49,229 bases of DNA from UBA8752 sp964223495 (GTDB lineage: Bacteria > Bacteroidota > Bacteroidia > Flavobacteriales_D > Sanyastnellaceae), in the NCBI GenBank assembly GCA_964223495.1, contig CAXQGL010000026.1, forward strand, positions 1 through 49,229, in the 5' to 3' direction. Positions 16,089-24,952 of the stretch are shown in pieces (position 1 is the first letter of the stretch; each line of letters begins with the position of its first letter). The notes under the pieces were generated by a model that was not told the DNA's origin, ran no database searches, and worked only from the letters and a program-made list of their open reading frames with translations. The translations under genes and the position numbers were made by a program.

Positions 16089-17605
16089 ATTTCTCGGATC
16101 AGATGAAGCACCCCGTTTTCCGGGCCGTGGGCAAGGAGGCGGATCGGAAAGGCCAGCAGGCGTTTGCCATCGGGGGATTCGTGCGTGACCTACTGCTGGG
16201 GCGCCCCTCCAAGGACATCGACATCGTTGTGGAAGGCAGTGGGATTGAATTGGCACGTGCTGTCGCGGATTCATTGGGTGCCGGCAAGGTGTCCGTATTC
16301 AAGAATTTCGGTACGGCGATGTTCCGGCATGCCGGCTGTGAGGTTGAATTCGTCGGTGCCCGGAAGGAATCCTACCAGAGAGACAGCAGGAAGCCCATCG
16401 TCGAGGATGGCAGCATAGAGGATGATCAGCAGAGAAGGGATTTCACCATCAATGCGCTGGCGATCCGGTTGAATTCCGATGGATTCGGGACCTTGATGGA
16501 TCCCTTTGATGGATTGCGCGATCTCGAGGACCGCATCATCCGCACCCCACTCGATCCCGATGTCACGTTCAGCGATGACCCACTGCGGATGCTGCGGGCC
16601 GTGCGCTTCGCGTCCCAATTGGGATTCCACATCGAGGCGGGTGCATTGGAGGCCATCCAAAGGAACAGCGGCCGTCTGGAGATCATCTCCTCGGAGCGCA
16701 TCCACGTGGAATTGAACAAGATCCTCCTGAGCCGAAGGCCGAGTGTGGGATTCAAGCTTCTCCTGAAGACGCGGCTGCTTCACGGCTTCTTTCCTGAGAT
16801 GGTGGCCCTCAAGGGTGTGGAGCGGCGCAATGGAATCGGGCACAAGGACAACTTCTACCACACCCTGGAGGTCATCGACAATGTGGCGGCCGTCAGCGAC
16901 AAACTCTGGTTGAGGTGGGCCGCCTTGTTGCATGACATCGCCAAGCCTCCTACGAAGCGTTTCCATCCGGACCATGGTTGGACGTTCCATGGACATGAAG
17001 ACAGGGGTGCCCGCATGGTTCCCAAGATCTTCAAGCGGCTGAAGCTGCCGTTGGACCACCAGATGAAGTATGTCCAGAAACTCGTCCTGCTGCACCTGCG
17101 TCCCATCGCCTTGACCAAGGAGGAGGTGACGGATAGCGCGGTGCGCCGTCTGCTTTTCGAGGCTGGCGATGATGTGGATGACCTCATGGTGCTTGCCCGC
17201 GCGGACATCACTTCGAAGAATGAAGCGAAAGTCGAGCGCTATCTGCGCAATTATGAGGTCGTCGTGCGAAAGCTGGTGGAGGTTGAGGAAAAGGACCGCG
17301 TCCGGAATTTCGAGCCCCCGATCAGTGGCGAGGACATCATGAAATCACTGGGGATTCCTCCCTGTCGGCCGATCGGAGCCGTGAAGAACCTCATCAAGGA
17401 CGCCATCCTGGATGGTTTGATCCCCAATGAGCCCGATGCTGCCAGGGCCCTGATGATGCACCATGGCCCCATTATCCTGGACGCATGGCGAGGATTCCAG
17501 GAAAAGGTGACCGCGGGGACCATGCATGAGAAGGAGGCCAGGGATGCGTTCGATGCATGGCTCGGAACCGTGGAGGTCAAGCCTTTCCCTTCCAGCCATC
17601 CTTGA
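16085..17605 (+). CDS. cca: CCA-adding tRNA nucleotidyltransferase with HD domain
   Basis: The 506-residue product is a class II nucleotidyltransferase that adds or repairs the 3' CCA of tRNAs. The head motif is AIGGFVRDLLLGRPSKDIDIVVEGSG, with the metal-binding Asp pair in KDIDI. RRDFTINALAI, the DDPLRMLRAVRFASQLGF neck motif and ERIHVEL follow. An HD domain lies at about 245-350 (HTLEVIDNV, LLHDIAKPPTKRF), as is usual in Bacteroidota. GTG 16085 overlaps the tsaC stop; ATG 16103 is an alternative. Its last 29 bases overlap the antisense end of glnS. The tRNA at 5517 lacks an encoded CCA, which fits a need for this enzyme. Confidence 0.92.
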   Translation: MNFSDQMKHPVFRAVGKEADRKGQQAFAIGGFVRDLLLGRPSKDIDIVVEGSGIELARAVADSLGAGKVSVFKNFGTAMFRHAGCEVEFVGARKESYQRDSRKPIVEDGSIEDDQQRRDFTINALAIRLNSDGFGTLMDPFDGLRDLEDRIIRTPLDPDVTFSDDPLRMLRAVRFASQLGFHIEAGALEAIQRNSGRLEIISSERIHVELNKILLSRRPSVGFKLLLKTRLLHGFFPEMVALKGVERRNGIGHKDNFYHTLEVIDNVAAVSDKLWLRWAALLHDIAKPPTKRFHPDHGWTFHGHEDRGARMVPKIFKRLKLPLDHQMKYVQKLVLLHLRPIALTKEEVTDSAVRRLLFEAGDDVDDLMVLARADITSKNEAKVERYLRNYEVVVRKLVEVEEKDRVRNFEPPISGEDIMKSLGIPPCRPIGAVKNLIKDAILDGLIPNEPDAARALMMHHGPIILDAWRGFQEKVTAGTMHEKEARDAFDAWLGTVEVKPFPSSHP

Positions 17606-19286
17606 GGGTCACCGACCGGTTCCATACCATCCGGCCTGCCGTGGCCGTGCGCTCTTCATCGAGGATGAAATAGCCCAGCCGAGTGAACTGATGGGGTACT
17701 CCGCCTTTCGCTTGGACGAGTGATGGTTCCAGCATGCAGCCCGAACGGATTTCGAGGCTGTCCGGGTTCAGGAATTCCGTGAATTCGCGGTCGGCATGGC
17801 CATCGGGAGTCGGGTCGGAGAACAGCCGGTCGTAGAGCCTGACTTCCGCCTCCACGGCCGTATCGGCATTGACCCAGTGCAGCGTGCCCTTGGCCTTGAT
17901 GCCACTCGTGTCGGATCCGCTTTTGCTGTCCGGGAAATACTCGACATGGACCTCTTCGACTTGTCCATTTGGACCGATGATGTGGTCCAGATAACGGACG
18001 ATGTATGCTGATTTCAATCGCACGGTCCTGTCCGGTGCCAATCGGAACCACTTTCGGTTGGCCTCTTCCTTGAAGTCCTCCCTTTCCATGTAAAGTACCT
18101 TGGAGAAAGGCAGCTCCCTTGTGCCGGCATGCGGATCCTCGGGATTGTTTTCCGTGGGGAGCATTTCAACCTGGTCCTCCGGGTAATTTCGGATGACCAG
18201 CTTGATGGGGTCCAATACGGCCATGGCGCGGGGGGCAACCCTGTTCAGATGATCGCGAAGTGCCCATTCGAGAAGACTGTAGTCGATGACATTCTCGCGC
18301 TTCGCGATGCCGACCCGGTCGCAAAAAGTGCGGATGCTCTCCGGTGTGAATCCCCTGCGGCGCAGTCCGCTGATGGTGGGCATGCGCGGATCATCCCATC
18401 CATCGACCACGCCATCCTCCACCAGCTTCAGCAGTTTCCGCTTGGACATCACGGTGTGGTCTAGGTTCAACCTGGCGAATTCAATCTGTCGGCTCGGAAA
18501 GATGCCGAGCTGTTGGATGAACCACTCGTACAAAGGGCGGTGCACCTCGAATTCGAGGGTGCACAAGGAATGCGTGATGCGCTCGAGGGCATCACTCTGT
18601 CCATGTGCGAAATCATACATGGGATAGATGCACCAGTCGTCCCCGGTCCTGTGGTGATGTGCACGCTTGATCCGATAGATGACCGGGTCGCGCATGTGCA
18701 TATTGGGGTGTGCCATGTCGATTTTGGCCCTGAGGACGCAGTGTCCATCTGGGTAAACCCCTTCACGCATTTCCCTGAATAGGTTCAGATTCTCTTCCAC
18801 GGAGCGGTTCCGGAATGGGCTCGGGGTGCCTGCTTTGGTGGGCGTGCCTTTGCCTGCGGCGATTTCGTCCGGGGTCAGATGGTCGACATAGGCATCTCCC
18901 TGTTCGATCAGTTGAACCGCGAAATCATGAAGCTGCTCGAAATAATCGCTGGTGAAGAACTCGCCACCGTTCCATTCGTACCCAAGCCATGACACGTCCC
19001 TTCGGATGGCGTCGACGTATTCCTGGTTTTCCTTTTCCGGATTGGTGTCATCGAAGCGCAGGTTCACTTGACCCCGATATTTTCCGGCCAGACCGAACGA
19101 AAGGCAAATTGCCTTGGCATGTCCGATGTGGAGGTAGCCATTGGGTTCTGGTGGAAATCGGGTATGGATGGCGGCGTGCTTTCCCGAAGCAAGGTCATCA
19201 CGGATGATCTGTTCTATGAAGTGAACCGATTCTGAACCGCCTTCGGTTGTGCTTGGATCGTTGGGTCGCTGGGTCGGCTCGGACAT
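17577..19286 (-). CDS. glnS: glutaminyl-tRNA synthetase
   Basis: The 569-residue product is a class I aminoacyl-tRNA synthetase of the GlnRS type. The HIGH region is PPEPNGYLHIGHAKAICL, the KMSKS-equivalent is VMSKRKLLKLV, and the GlnRS-specific RFDDTNPEKE and GDDWCIYPMYDFAHG segments are present. The C-terminal half holds the two beta-barrel anticodon-binding domains (DPIKLVIRNYPEDQVE onwards). Length is normal for the bacterial enzyme. The promoter box TAAATTTG ends five bases before the ATG. Its 3' end overlaps cca on the opposite strand by 29 bases. Confidence 0.96.
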   Translation of the reverse strand: MSEPTQRPNDPSTTEGGSESVHFIEQIIRDDLASGKHAAIHTRFPPEPNGYLHIGHAKAICLSFGLAGKYRGQVNLRFDDTNPEKENQEYVDAIRRDVSWLGYEWNGGEFFTSDYFEQLHDFAVQLIEQGDAYVDHLTPDEIAAGKGTPTKAGTPSPFRNRSVEENLNLFREMREGVYPDGHCVLRAKIDMAHPNMHMRDPVIYRIKRAHHHRTGDDWCIYPMYDFAHGQSDALERITHSLCTLEFEVHRPLYEWFIQQLGIFPSRQIEFARLNLDHTVMSKRKLLKLVEDGVVDGWDDPRMPTISGLRRRGFTPESIRTFCDRVGIAKRENVIDYSLLEWALRDHLNRVAPRAMAVLDPIKLVIRNYPEDQVEMLPTENNPEDPHAGTRELPFSKVLYMEREDFKEEANRKWFRLAPDRTVRLKSAYIVRYLDHIIGPNGQVEEVHVEYFPDSKSGSDTSGIKAKGTLHWVNADTAVEAEVRLYDRLFSDPTPDGHADREFTEFLNPDSLEIRSGCMLEPSLVQAKGGVPHQFTRLGYFILDEERTATAGRMVWNRSVTLKDGWKGKA

Positions 19287-19291
19287 GGTTG

Positions 19292-19299
19292 CAAATTTA
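19292..19299 (-). promoter_or_regulatory. -7 promoter box of glnS, abutting the start codon
   Basis: TAAATTTG on the minus strand is an exact TAnnTTTG box. It is separated from ATG 19286 by CAACC only. If transcription starts at the usual six to seven bases after the box, the mRNA begins at or next to the A of ATG and is leaderless. Confidence 0.55.
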
Positions 19300-19383
19300 T
19301 CCTGTGAGCAGTCGCCTTGGTCCCTTCAGGAGGGAATTCATGCAGAATTGAGAACAGATTCAATCTTGTGGGGTTGTGCCGTT

Positions 19384-19791
19384 GTGAAAGAGCAACAGTG
19401 GACCCCAGTTTCAGAAGTCGTGCGTTATCGGCTTCGGCGCGGTGCGCGGATTGTCGGGTGGATGCGTGAGGAAAGTACCGGACAGCGGTTCTACAGCAGG
19501 GAGGGGCTGTGGTGGTCTGGGCGAAAAATTGCATGGACCCACCGTGACCGTTGCTGTGGATTGCGGGACATTGATGACCGATGGCTGCATGAGGGAGACC
19601 TCGTCACGCCCATTTCAGGCCCTTGGTGGCGCCGCAAAAGACAGTGGCTCATCCTGTGCGATGAACGTCAGGGATGGTCCATTGTTCGATCGAAAATGGC
19701 GGGAAGGCTCATATCCATGACAGAAGAGGAAGTACTCGGCTGCCGTTGGAGGTGGTGCGGTTTCGGTTGGACCGCTCCTGCCACTGGATGA
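19384..19791 (+). CDS. hypothetical protein with a YopX-like motif
   Basis: The frame gives 135 residues from GTG 19384. It is rich in Trp and Arg and its codon use is like that of its neighbours. The segment CGLRDIDDRWLHEGDLV aligns without gaps to the TGLKDKNGKEIYEGDIV hallmark of YopX-like proteins, and is followed by a segment (RQWLILCDERQGWSIV) as expected for the small YopX barrel. Upstream ATG 19285 would overlap the glnS start codon and promoter, so GTG is preferred. YopX proteins are mostly phage or mobile-element proteins of unknown function; here no other mobile genes are seen. It could be a remnant or a false gene. Confidence 0.5.
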   Translation: MKEQQWTPVSEVVRYRLRRGARIVGWMREESTGQRFYSREGLWWSGRKIAWTHRDRCCGLRDIDDRWLHEGDLVTPISGPWWRRKRQWLILCDERQGWSIVRSKMAGRLISMTEEEVLGCRWRWCGFGWTAPATG

Positions 19792-19816
19792 ATCGGAAAA
19801 AATCGCTGGCTCCGAA

Positions 19817-20464
19817 TCAGAGCAATTGGATGCGCTTCATGAGTTCATCCTTGTACGTACGGGAGATGGGAATCTCGTCGTTGTCAATCTTGATGATGAA
19901 CTGGAACGTGTCGATGTGGGTGACCCGGTCAATGTTGATCACATAGTTCCGGCTTACCCGAACGAAATCCTCGATCGGCAATTTCAGGAGCAAGTCTTTT
20001 AGGCTGGCTTTCACATTGTACTTGCGCTCTCCAACATGGATGGCACTGTACTTACCCTCCACTTCGATGAAGCGTACGTCCTTCAGGTGGATTCTGCGCA
20101 GTTTGTTGCCCACCTTGGTGAAGAAATGCTTGGCCCGCACCTTGGACTGTTCCAATTCCTGCAATGCGTCTTCGACGGCATCCTGGATTGACACCGGCTC
20201 CTCTGCTTCTTCTCCGACCAGGACGGAGGACCATTCGAGGAGCAGGATTTTGTCCTGGATTTTCAATTGGTCCACGAATTCGGCCATTCCGTTTTTTAGT
20301 TCGATCACTACGACCAAATCCGGAGGGGCAAAGAGGCAGAGCCCAGCAGCTTCAGCCACTTTGCTTGCCGTGCGCACTTCGCAGCCGAATTCTGTCAATT
20401 CTGCTGACGGCACCCGGGTCAGACTGTCTGCGCCGAGAAGAAGGATGCTGGGTTTTCTTACCAT
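19817..20464 (-). CDS. LytTR-family transcriptional regulator with degenerate receiver-like domain
   Basis: The 215-residue product ends with a LytTR DNA-binding domain at about 110-215: FFTKVGNKLRRIHLKDVRFIEV, then KYNVKASLKDLLLKLP and FVRVSRNYVINIDRV. The N-terminal 100 residues look like a receiver fold, with ILLLGADS where ILIVDDE is expected and PDLVVVIELKNG where the phospho-accepting Asp should follow DL. The acidic pair and phosphorylation Asp are therefore missing. It is not next to a histidine kinase. Targets are unknown; regulation of the adjacent clpS or of surface proteins is possible but not shown. Confidence 0.85.
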   Translation of the reverse strand: MVRKPSILLLGADSLTRVPSAELTEFGCEVRTASKVAEAAGLCLFAPPDLVVVIELKNGMAEFVDQLKIQDKILLLEWSSVLVGEEAEEPVSIQDAVEDALQELEQSKVRAKHFFTKVGNKLRRIHLKDVRFIEVEGKYSAIHVGERKYNVKASLKDLLLKLPIEDFVRVSRNYVINIDRVTHIDTFQFIIKIDNDEIPISRTYKDELMKRIQLL

Positions 20465-20584
20465 AACATAATCAGAACACTACACATGGAGGTTTGTTTC
20501 CTCATTGTTCAATGCAGGTGCAGAATTACAAAATTGGGGCATCGAAAGGCATGTGGCGGGATGTACTTCATACGACTCCCGGGC

Positions 20585-20591
20585 TAACTTG
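20585..20591 (+). promoter_or_regulatory. possible -7 box of clpS
   Basis: TAACTTG, a near match to TAnnTTTG, lies four bases before ATG 20596. It repeats the arrangement seen at glnS and mtaB and would give a leaderless or almost leaderless mRNA. Confidence 0.35.
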
Positions 20592-20595
20592 CATC

Positions 20596-20904
20596 ATGGA
20601 GTGCATGTTGATGTCTGCAGGAGTGGATGAGGAGACCCTGGTCGAGGAGGCGGTTGACATTGCCGAGGCGGTTGCGGATGGTTGGCAGATTGTGCTCTTC
20701 AATGATGACCACAATACCTTCGATCACGTGATTGAGTGCCTCATGGCCTACTGCGGGCACGAAGTCCTGCAGGCCGAACAATGTGCGCTCATCGTCCACA
20801 CCCGAGGAAAGTGTTCCGTGAAGAATGGGGATTTCGACGAATTGGAACCCATTTGTACGGCGCTTCTCGAACGTGACCTCACGGCTGAAGTGCAGCCCGC
20901 TTGA
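20596..20904 (+). CDS. clpS: ATP-dependent Clp protease adaptor ClpS
   Basis: The 102-residue product matches ClpS. The core is WQIVLFNDDHNTFDHVIECLM followed by CGHEVLQAEQCALIVHTRGK and PICTALLERDLTAEV. The NDDxxTF motif and the following hydrophobic pocket bind N-terminal destabilising residues and hand the substrate to ClpAP or ClpCP. ATG 20596, 20605 or 20611 are possible starts; all keep an acidic flexible N-terminus (GVDEETLVEEAVD) as in the family. An upstream in-frame extension to 20494 lacks family similarity. The Ate1-like gene at 34108 may belong to the same degradation pathway. Confidence 0.9.
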   Translation: MECMLMSAGVDEETLVEEAVDIAEAVADGWQIVLFNDDHNTFDHVIECLMAYCGHEVLQAEQCALIVHTRGKCSVKNGDFDELEPICTALLERDLTAEVQPA

Positions 20905-20933
20905 CCCGGGAGCGATATTTTAGCGTCTGAACC

Positions 20934-23540
20934 ATGCGTCCGTATTCCTTCCGCTACGTGCGACTCGCCTACAGGGTCTTGGGCCTCCTGTTTGTGGCGG
21001 TGCATTGTCCGAACGCATCGGGCCAATGGGATGACGTCACGGAAATCTACCTGGTGGCAGCTACGACCCAGGCGAGCTGGTTCGGAACGGGAATGAGTGT
21101 GGCTGACTGCAACCTCGATGGTCTTGAGGATTTGACTTTTGCCAACAGCACGGGGAGTGTGGTGGTCTACGAACAGCTGCCTGAAGGCGGATTCACGCTC
21201 CTCCATGAACTCTCCGGATCCACTCAACCGCAAGGCGTGGTCTGGTTTGATGCGGATGGCGATGATGACCTCGATCTGATGGTGGCCAGGAGATTCGCGC
21301 CACTCGCACTCTTCCTTCGGGATGGGGATGAATTGATCGAGTCGGCAGCCGAGCAGGGTATTCCTGTCGATGATGATTGGGAGGCACGTGGACTTGCCGT
21401 AGCGGACTACGACAATGACGGGGACCTGGACGTCTATGTCTGTATGTATCATGATGGGACCACGGGACTGTCCGAGAACCTGCTTCTCCAGAATGACGGC
21501 GAAGGATATTTCACGGACGTGACGGCGATGGCCGGAGTGGGCAATGGCATCAAGCACACCTTTCAAGGCGCTTGGTTCGATTATGATGGTGATGGTGATC
21601 TCGACCTCTGGGTCATCAATGACCGGGAGATTTTTCCCAATGCGCTTTACGAGAATATGGGCGACGGGACCTTCACGGATGTGGGCCCCCAGGTGGGCGC
21701 CGCACAGATGATGTTCGGAATGACGGCAACCGTGGGAGATCCGGACAACGATGGTGAATACGAGCTGTTCTGCACCAATGTCGAGAACCTCCCGAACACC
21801 ATCCTGGACAAGTACGGGGCCAGCTACGCTTCCGTCGCGCCATCATGGGGACTCGATGGCATGCAATACAGTTGGGGAGGCTGCTGGATTGACGTGGATG
21901 GCGACCTGTGGAGTGATCTGATGGTGGCGACCTATCGTTTTCCCAATTCCCTGCCCTACGACAATTACTATTACCACAACGTTTGGCAGGGAACTTACTT
22001 CGAGGACGTCACGGAAGAAGCGTGGCCCAATGAACAGACCCAGCTGTACTGCGTGGCCGCCTGTGACTTCAATGACGACCTGGCACCGGATATGGTGGGC
22101 TTCGGCAACATGCCTTATGCGCAGATGTTGCAGAACAACACTTCAGACTCCGAGGAGGCCAATGGGCGACTTGCCGTCCAGTTGTGCGGAACCTCATCCA
22201 ATCGCTGGGCCATTGGTGCTGAAATCCGCGTCCATGCCGGAGGTGAGGTGCAGTTGCAGCTGGTGAGTTGTGGAGCAGACTACATGACCCAGCAATCCTG
22301 GAAGCGGTATTTCGGATTGGGGCAGTCGGCCATCGTGGATTCTGTCGTGGTCGATTGGCCAAGTGGGCTTCACGAGGTTTGGTACGACATAGCGGTCGGA
22401 TCGGACCTGAGGTTGGTGGAAGGGAGCAGCCAGGCGGCATTGACGGTTTTGGGCTCCGCATGCGCAGGGGATTCGGCGTGGCTCCAATTCCCATTCGAGG
22501 GAGCGCATTGGACCATGAACGGATTGCAGGTCGATGCTGATTCCGTGATGCTGACGGAATCGGGCACCTATGTGGCCGAGTGCACATGGCTCGATGGCCT
22601 GTTCAGTTGGTCGGATACCATGGAGTGGGAAATCCTGCCTCCCCATTCGATTACTGTGGAATGGACCGCGCCGGACTGCGCGGGAGAGCCCGGCCTTTTC
22701 GGATGGGCTGCCGACTCCACGCTCAATGTCCAATTCGAAGGCGAGACCTTTCCGAACATCTTAGCACCTCAAGCGCAGCTTGCCGGCACGGTGGTGCTCC
22801 ACACCCTTCATGAATCGGATGGTTGTGTCGAGTCCCATTCATTCGACCTCCCGGAGCCTGATGAGTTGGAGCTCTACATCGACTACACCCCTCCCCTCTG
22901 TCATGACGAACCGGCCCAAGCCATTGGCATCGGTTACGGTGGGACACCCGGGTATCTCGTGAATTGGAATGGCGCCGACCCGAGCAACCTCAGTGATGGT
23001 GAAGTTTTCATTTCTCTCACGGATGACAATGGCTGTTCATTGGATTCTTCCTTCATCGTGGACATTCCTGAACCCCTCGGGTATGTCGTGTATGTGGTGA
23101 ACGAGGATTTGGGTGGCGACGGTTCCATTGCATTGGAATTGATTGGTGGCACCGCGCCCTATGACATTTTGTGGAACAACGGCGTGATGGACGATACCGT
23201 CCTGACCGGGCTGACCACGGGCCTCTACAGCTGGGTCATCAGCGATGTGAACGGGTGCCTGCTGCTCGGGTTGCAGGAGATCATCAATGTCGATGTGGTC
23301 GAGCCTGTCCGCGCTGGTTGGGCCATCACATTCGGAGCGGAAGGCGTTCGGGTATGGATGCCTGAAGGAGCCTTATCTCAGGCAAGGGTTGAGTTCATCG
23401 ACCTCGCCGGTCGTTTGCACAGCGCGTTTGACCTCTCGTCCAAGGATGGGTTGTTCCAGTCCTGGGACAGATTGCCTGGTCATGGTGTCATCATGGTGAC
23501 TTCTCCCGAAGGAAAAATGCTGTCCAGCAAGGTGTACTGA
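20934..23540 (+). CDS. secreted FG-GAP/VCBS repeat protein with ASPIC/UnbV domain (paralogue 1)
   Basis: The 868-residue product has a signal peptide (VLGLLFVAVHCPNASGQ), then a seven-bladed-propeller-like FG-GAP/VCBS array with calcium-binding DxDGDxD loops (DADGDDDLD, DNDGDLD, DYDGDGDLD). An ASPIC/UnbV domain follows at about 415-490 (SNRWAIGAEIRVHAGGEVQ, SCGADYMTQQSW, FGLGQSAIVDS). The C-terminal part has SprB-like segments (GGTAPYDILWNNG) and ends with a short tail resembling a type IX sorting domain (VEFIDLAGRLHSAF). The NP motif that normally opens such tails is not visible. It is probably secreted and surface-associated; the ligand is unknown. It is one of three close paralogues in this block. 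Confidence 0.85.
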   Translation: MRPYSFRYVRLAYRVLGLLFVAVHCPNASGQWDDVTEIYLVAATTQASWFGTGMSVADCNLDGLEDLTFANSTGSVVVYEQLPEGGFTLLHELSGSTQPQGVVWFDADGDDDLDLMVARRFAPLALFLRDGDELIESAAEQGIPVDDDWEARGLAVADYDNDGDLDVYVCMYHDGTTGLSENLLLQNDGEGYFTDVTAMAGVGNGIKHTFQGAWFDYDGDGDLDLWVINDREIFPNALYENMGDGTFTDVGPQVGAAQMMFGMTATVGDPDNDGEYELFCTNVENLPNTILDKYGASYASVAPSWGLDGMQYSWGGCWIDVDGDLWSDLMVATYRFPNSLPYDNYYYHNVWQGTYFEDVTEEAWPNEQTQLYCVAACDFNDDLAPDMVGFGNMPYAQMLQNNTSDSEEANGRLAVQLCGTSSNRWAIGAEIRVHAGGEVQLQLVSCGADYMTQQSWKRYFGLGQSAIVDSVVVDWPSGLHEVWYDIAVGSDLRLVEGSSQAALTVLGSACAGDSAWLQFPFEGAHWTMNGLQVDADSVMLTESGTYVAECTWLDGLFSWSDTMEWEILPPHSITVEWTAPDCAGEPGLFGWAADSTLNVQFEGETFPNILAPQAQLAGTVVLHTLHESDGCVESHSFDLPEPDELELYIDYTPPLCHDEPAQAIGIGYGGTPGYLVNWNGADPSNLSDGEVFISLTDDNGCSLDSSFIVDIPEPLGYVVYVVNEDLGGDGSIALELIGGTAPYDILWNNGVMDDTVLTGLTTGLYSWVISDVNGCLLLGLQEIINVDVVEPVRAGWAITFGAEGVRVWMPEGALSQARVEFIDLAGRLHSAFDLSSKDGLFQSWDRLPGHGVIMVTSPEGKMLSSKVY

Positions 23541-23551
23541 AGCGCAGGGCC

Positions 23552-24217
23552 TCAGGCCCGCTCAGTTTCCAGACGCTTGAGCCTGGCCACCATATCGACG
23601 GGGTCTTCCGCTTGGAATACCGATGAACCGGCGACCAACACATCGGCTCCTGCCTCGACGAGATGTGCGGCGTTGGCCTCTCCCACTCCACCATCCACTT
23701 CAATCAAAAAGTCAGCGCCATGGGCCTCTCGCATGGCTGCAAGGCGCCGAACCTTGTCCAGCGTTCCGGGGATGAACTTCTGTCCTCCGAATCCGGGATT
23801 CACGCTCATGATGCAGACCAGGTCCATCTCGTGCAACACCTCTTCGAGTATGGATATCGGTGTGTGTGGATTGAGGGCGACACCGGGGCGCATGCCACGC
23901 TCCCGAATGGCGGTCAAAGTTCTGTGCAGGTGGGTGCATGCTTCGGAGTGTACGGTCAGGACGTGTGCATCCAATGATGCGAATTGGTCAAGGTACCGGT
24001 CCGGAGCCTCGATCATGAGGTGCACATCGAGCGGCTTCTGTGCGTGCTGTCTGATGGCATCGATGACGGGCATGCCGAAACTGATATTGGGTACGAACAT
24101 GCCATCCATGACATCGATGTGATGCCAATCCGCCATGCTGCTTTCGACCATGTTCACATCCCGCGCGAGATGACCGAAATCTGCTGCGAGGATGGAAGGT
24201 GCTATGAGGTGTGCCAT
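23552..24217 (-). CDS. rpe: ribulose-phosphate 3-epimerase
   Basis: The 221-residue product is a TIM barrel of the Rpe family that interconverts ribulose 5-phosphate and xylulose 5-phosphate in the pentose phosphate pathway. Motifs are APSILAADFGHL, the metal and catalytic site HIDVMDGMFVPNISFG, DVHLMIEAP, MSVNPGFGGQKFIP and EVDGGVGEANA. Length is normal. The stop codon lies in the loop of a GGGCC/GGCCC palindrome (23547-23559) shared with the convergent FG-GAP gene end. coaE starts divergently 45 bases upstream. Confidence 0.95.
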   Translation of the reverse strand: MAHLIAPSILAADFGHLARDVNMVESSMADWHHIDVMDGMFVPNISFGMPVIDAIRQHAQKPLDVHLMIEAPDRYLDQFASLDAHVLTVHSEACTHLHRTLTAIRERGMRPGVALNPHTPISILEEVLHEMDLVCIMSVNPGFGGQKFIPGTLDKVRRLAAMREAHGADFLIEVDGGVGEANAAHLVEAGADVLVAGSSVFQAEDPVDMVARLKRLETERA

Positions 24218-24262
24218 GAAGCGAAAGTCGCACGGGTATCGCGAATGCCCGAAATTTGAGGC

Positions 24263-24895
24263 ATGCCTTTTTCTACACCTCCATTCGATCGTTCATCGGA
24301 AAGGAAGGTCATGGTAGTTGGACTTACGGGTGGAATGGGCACCGGAAAGTCGGTGGTTGCGCGGATTCTGCGCTCCTTGGGCCATTCCGTTTACTCGGCG
24401 GATGAACGTGCAAAATCCCTGTATTTGACCGACGGTACGCTCAAGGCCGAAGTGGAGCAGCGGTTTGGCTCGGCTGTTTTCGATTCGGAAGGTGTTCTGG
24501 ATAGGCAGGCCCTGGCAAAACGGGTGTTCGGAGATGACGAAGAACTCCGGGCATTGAATGCCCTCGTCCACCCTGCCGTGGCGCGTGATTTCGAGCAGTG
24601 GAAAGACCGGTGTGCATCGTCCGGAAACAACGTCGTCTTTCGCGAGGCGGCCATTCTGTTCGAGTCGGGCAGCGACTCGGATTGCGATGTGGTATGGGCG
24701 GTATCCGCACCTTACGAACTGCGGTTGGTGCGGATTGCTGCGAGAAACGGCTGGACGCGGGCAGCAATCGACCAGCGGCTGGTGCACCAATGGCCCGCAG
24801 AGGTGGTGGAATCACGTGCCGATGAGGTGATTTACAATGATGGAAACACGGCACTTGTGCCCTTCATTATCAGTCTTTTGACCAATTTGTCTTGA
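24263..24895 (+). CDS. coaE: dephospho-CoA kinase
   Basis: The 210-residue product catalyses the last step of CoA synthesis, ATP-dependent 3'-phosphorylation of dephospho-CoA. The P-loop GLTGGMGTGKSVVARIL is at about 20-36, the DERAKSLY segment follows near residue 48, and LNALVHPAVARDFEQW and REAAILFESG are typical of CoaE. The start ATG 24263 is preceded after four bases by GAAATTTG, one mismatch from the TAnnTTTG box. The FG-GAP paralogue 2 begins 57 bases after it in the same direction. Confidence 0.93.
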   Translation: MPFSTPPFDRSSERKVMVVGLTGGMGTGKSVVARILRSLGHSVYSADERAKSLYLTDGTLKAEVEQRFGSAVFDSEGVLDRQALAKRVFGDDEELRALNALVHPAVARDFEQWKDRCASSGNNVVFREAAILFESGSDSDCDVVWAVSAPYELRLVRIAARNGWTRAAIDQRLVHQWPAEVVESRADEVIYNDGNTALVPFIISLLTNLS

Positions 24896-24952
24896 TTGTG
24901 GGCAACGCTTTGTCCTTCTGACCGTCTTTTGGTGTACCTCAACCGGTCCTTC

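Noticed and set aside
19249..19383. Longer start for the YopX-like protein at 19249 or 19285
   Set aside because: Both would overlap the glnS start codon and its promoter box; GTG 19384 leaves room for a promoter.
20494..20595. N-terminal extension of ClpS
   Set aside because: The extra 34 residues have no ClpS similarity and the -7-like box TAACTTG lies inside them.
23547..23559. GGGCC-TCA-GGCCC as a bidirectional terminator
   Set aside because: The stem is five bases, the loop holds the rpe stop and no T tract follows on either strand.
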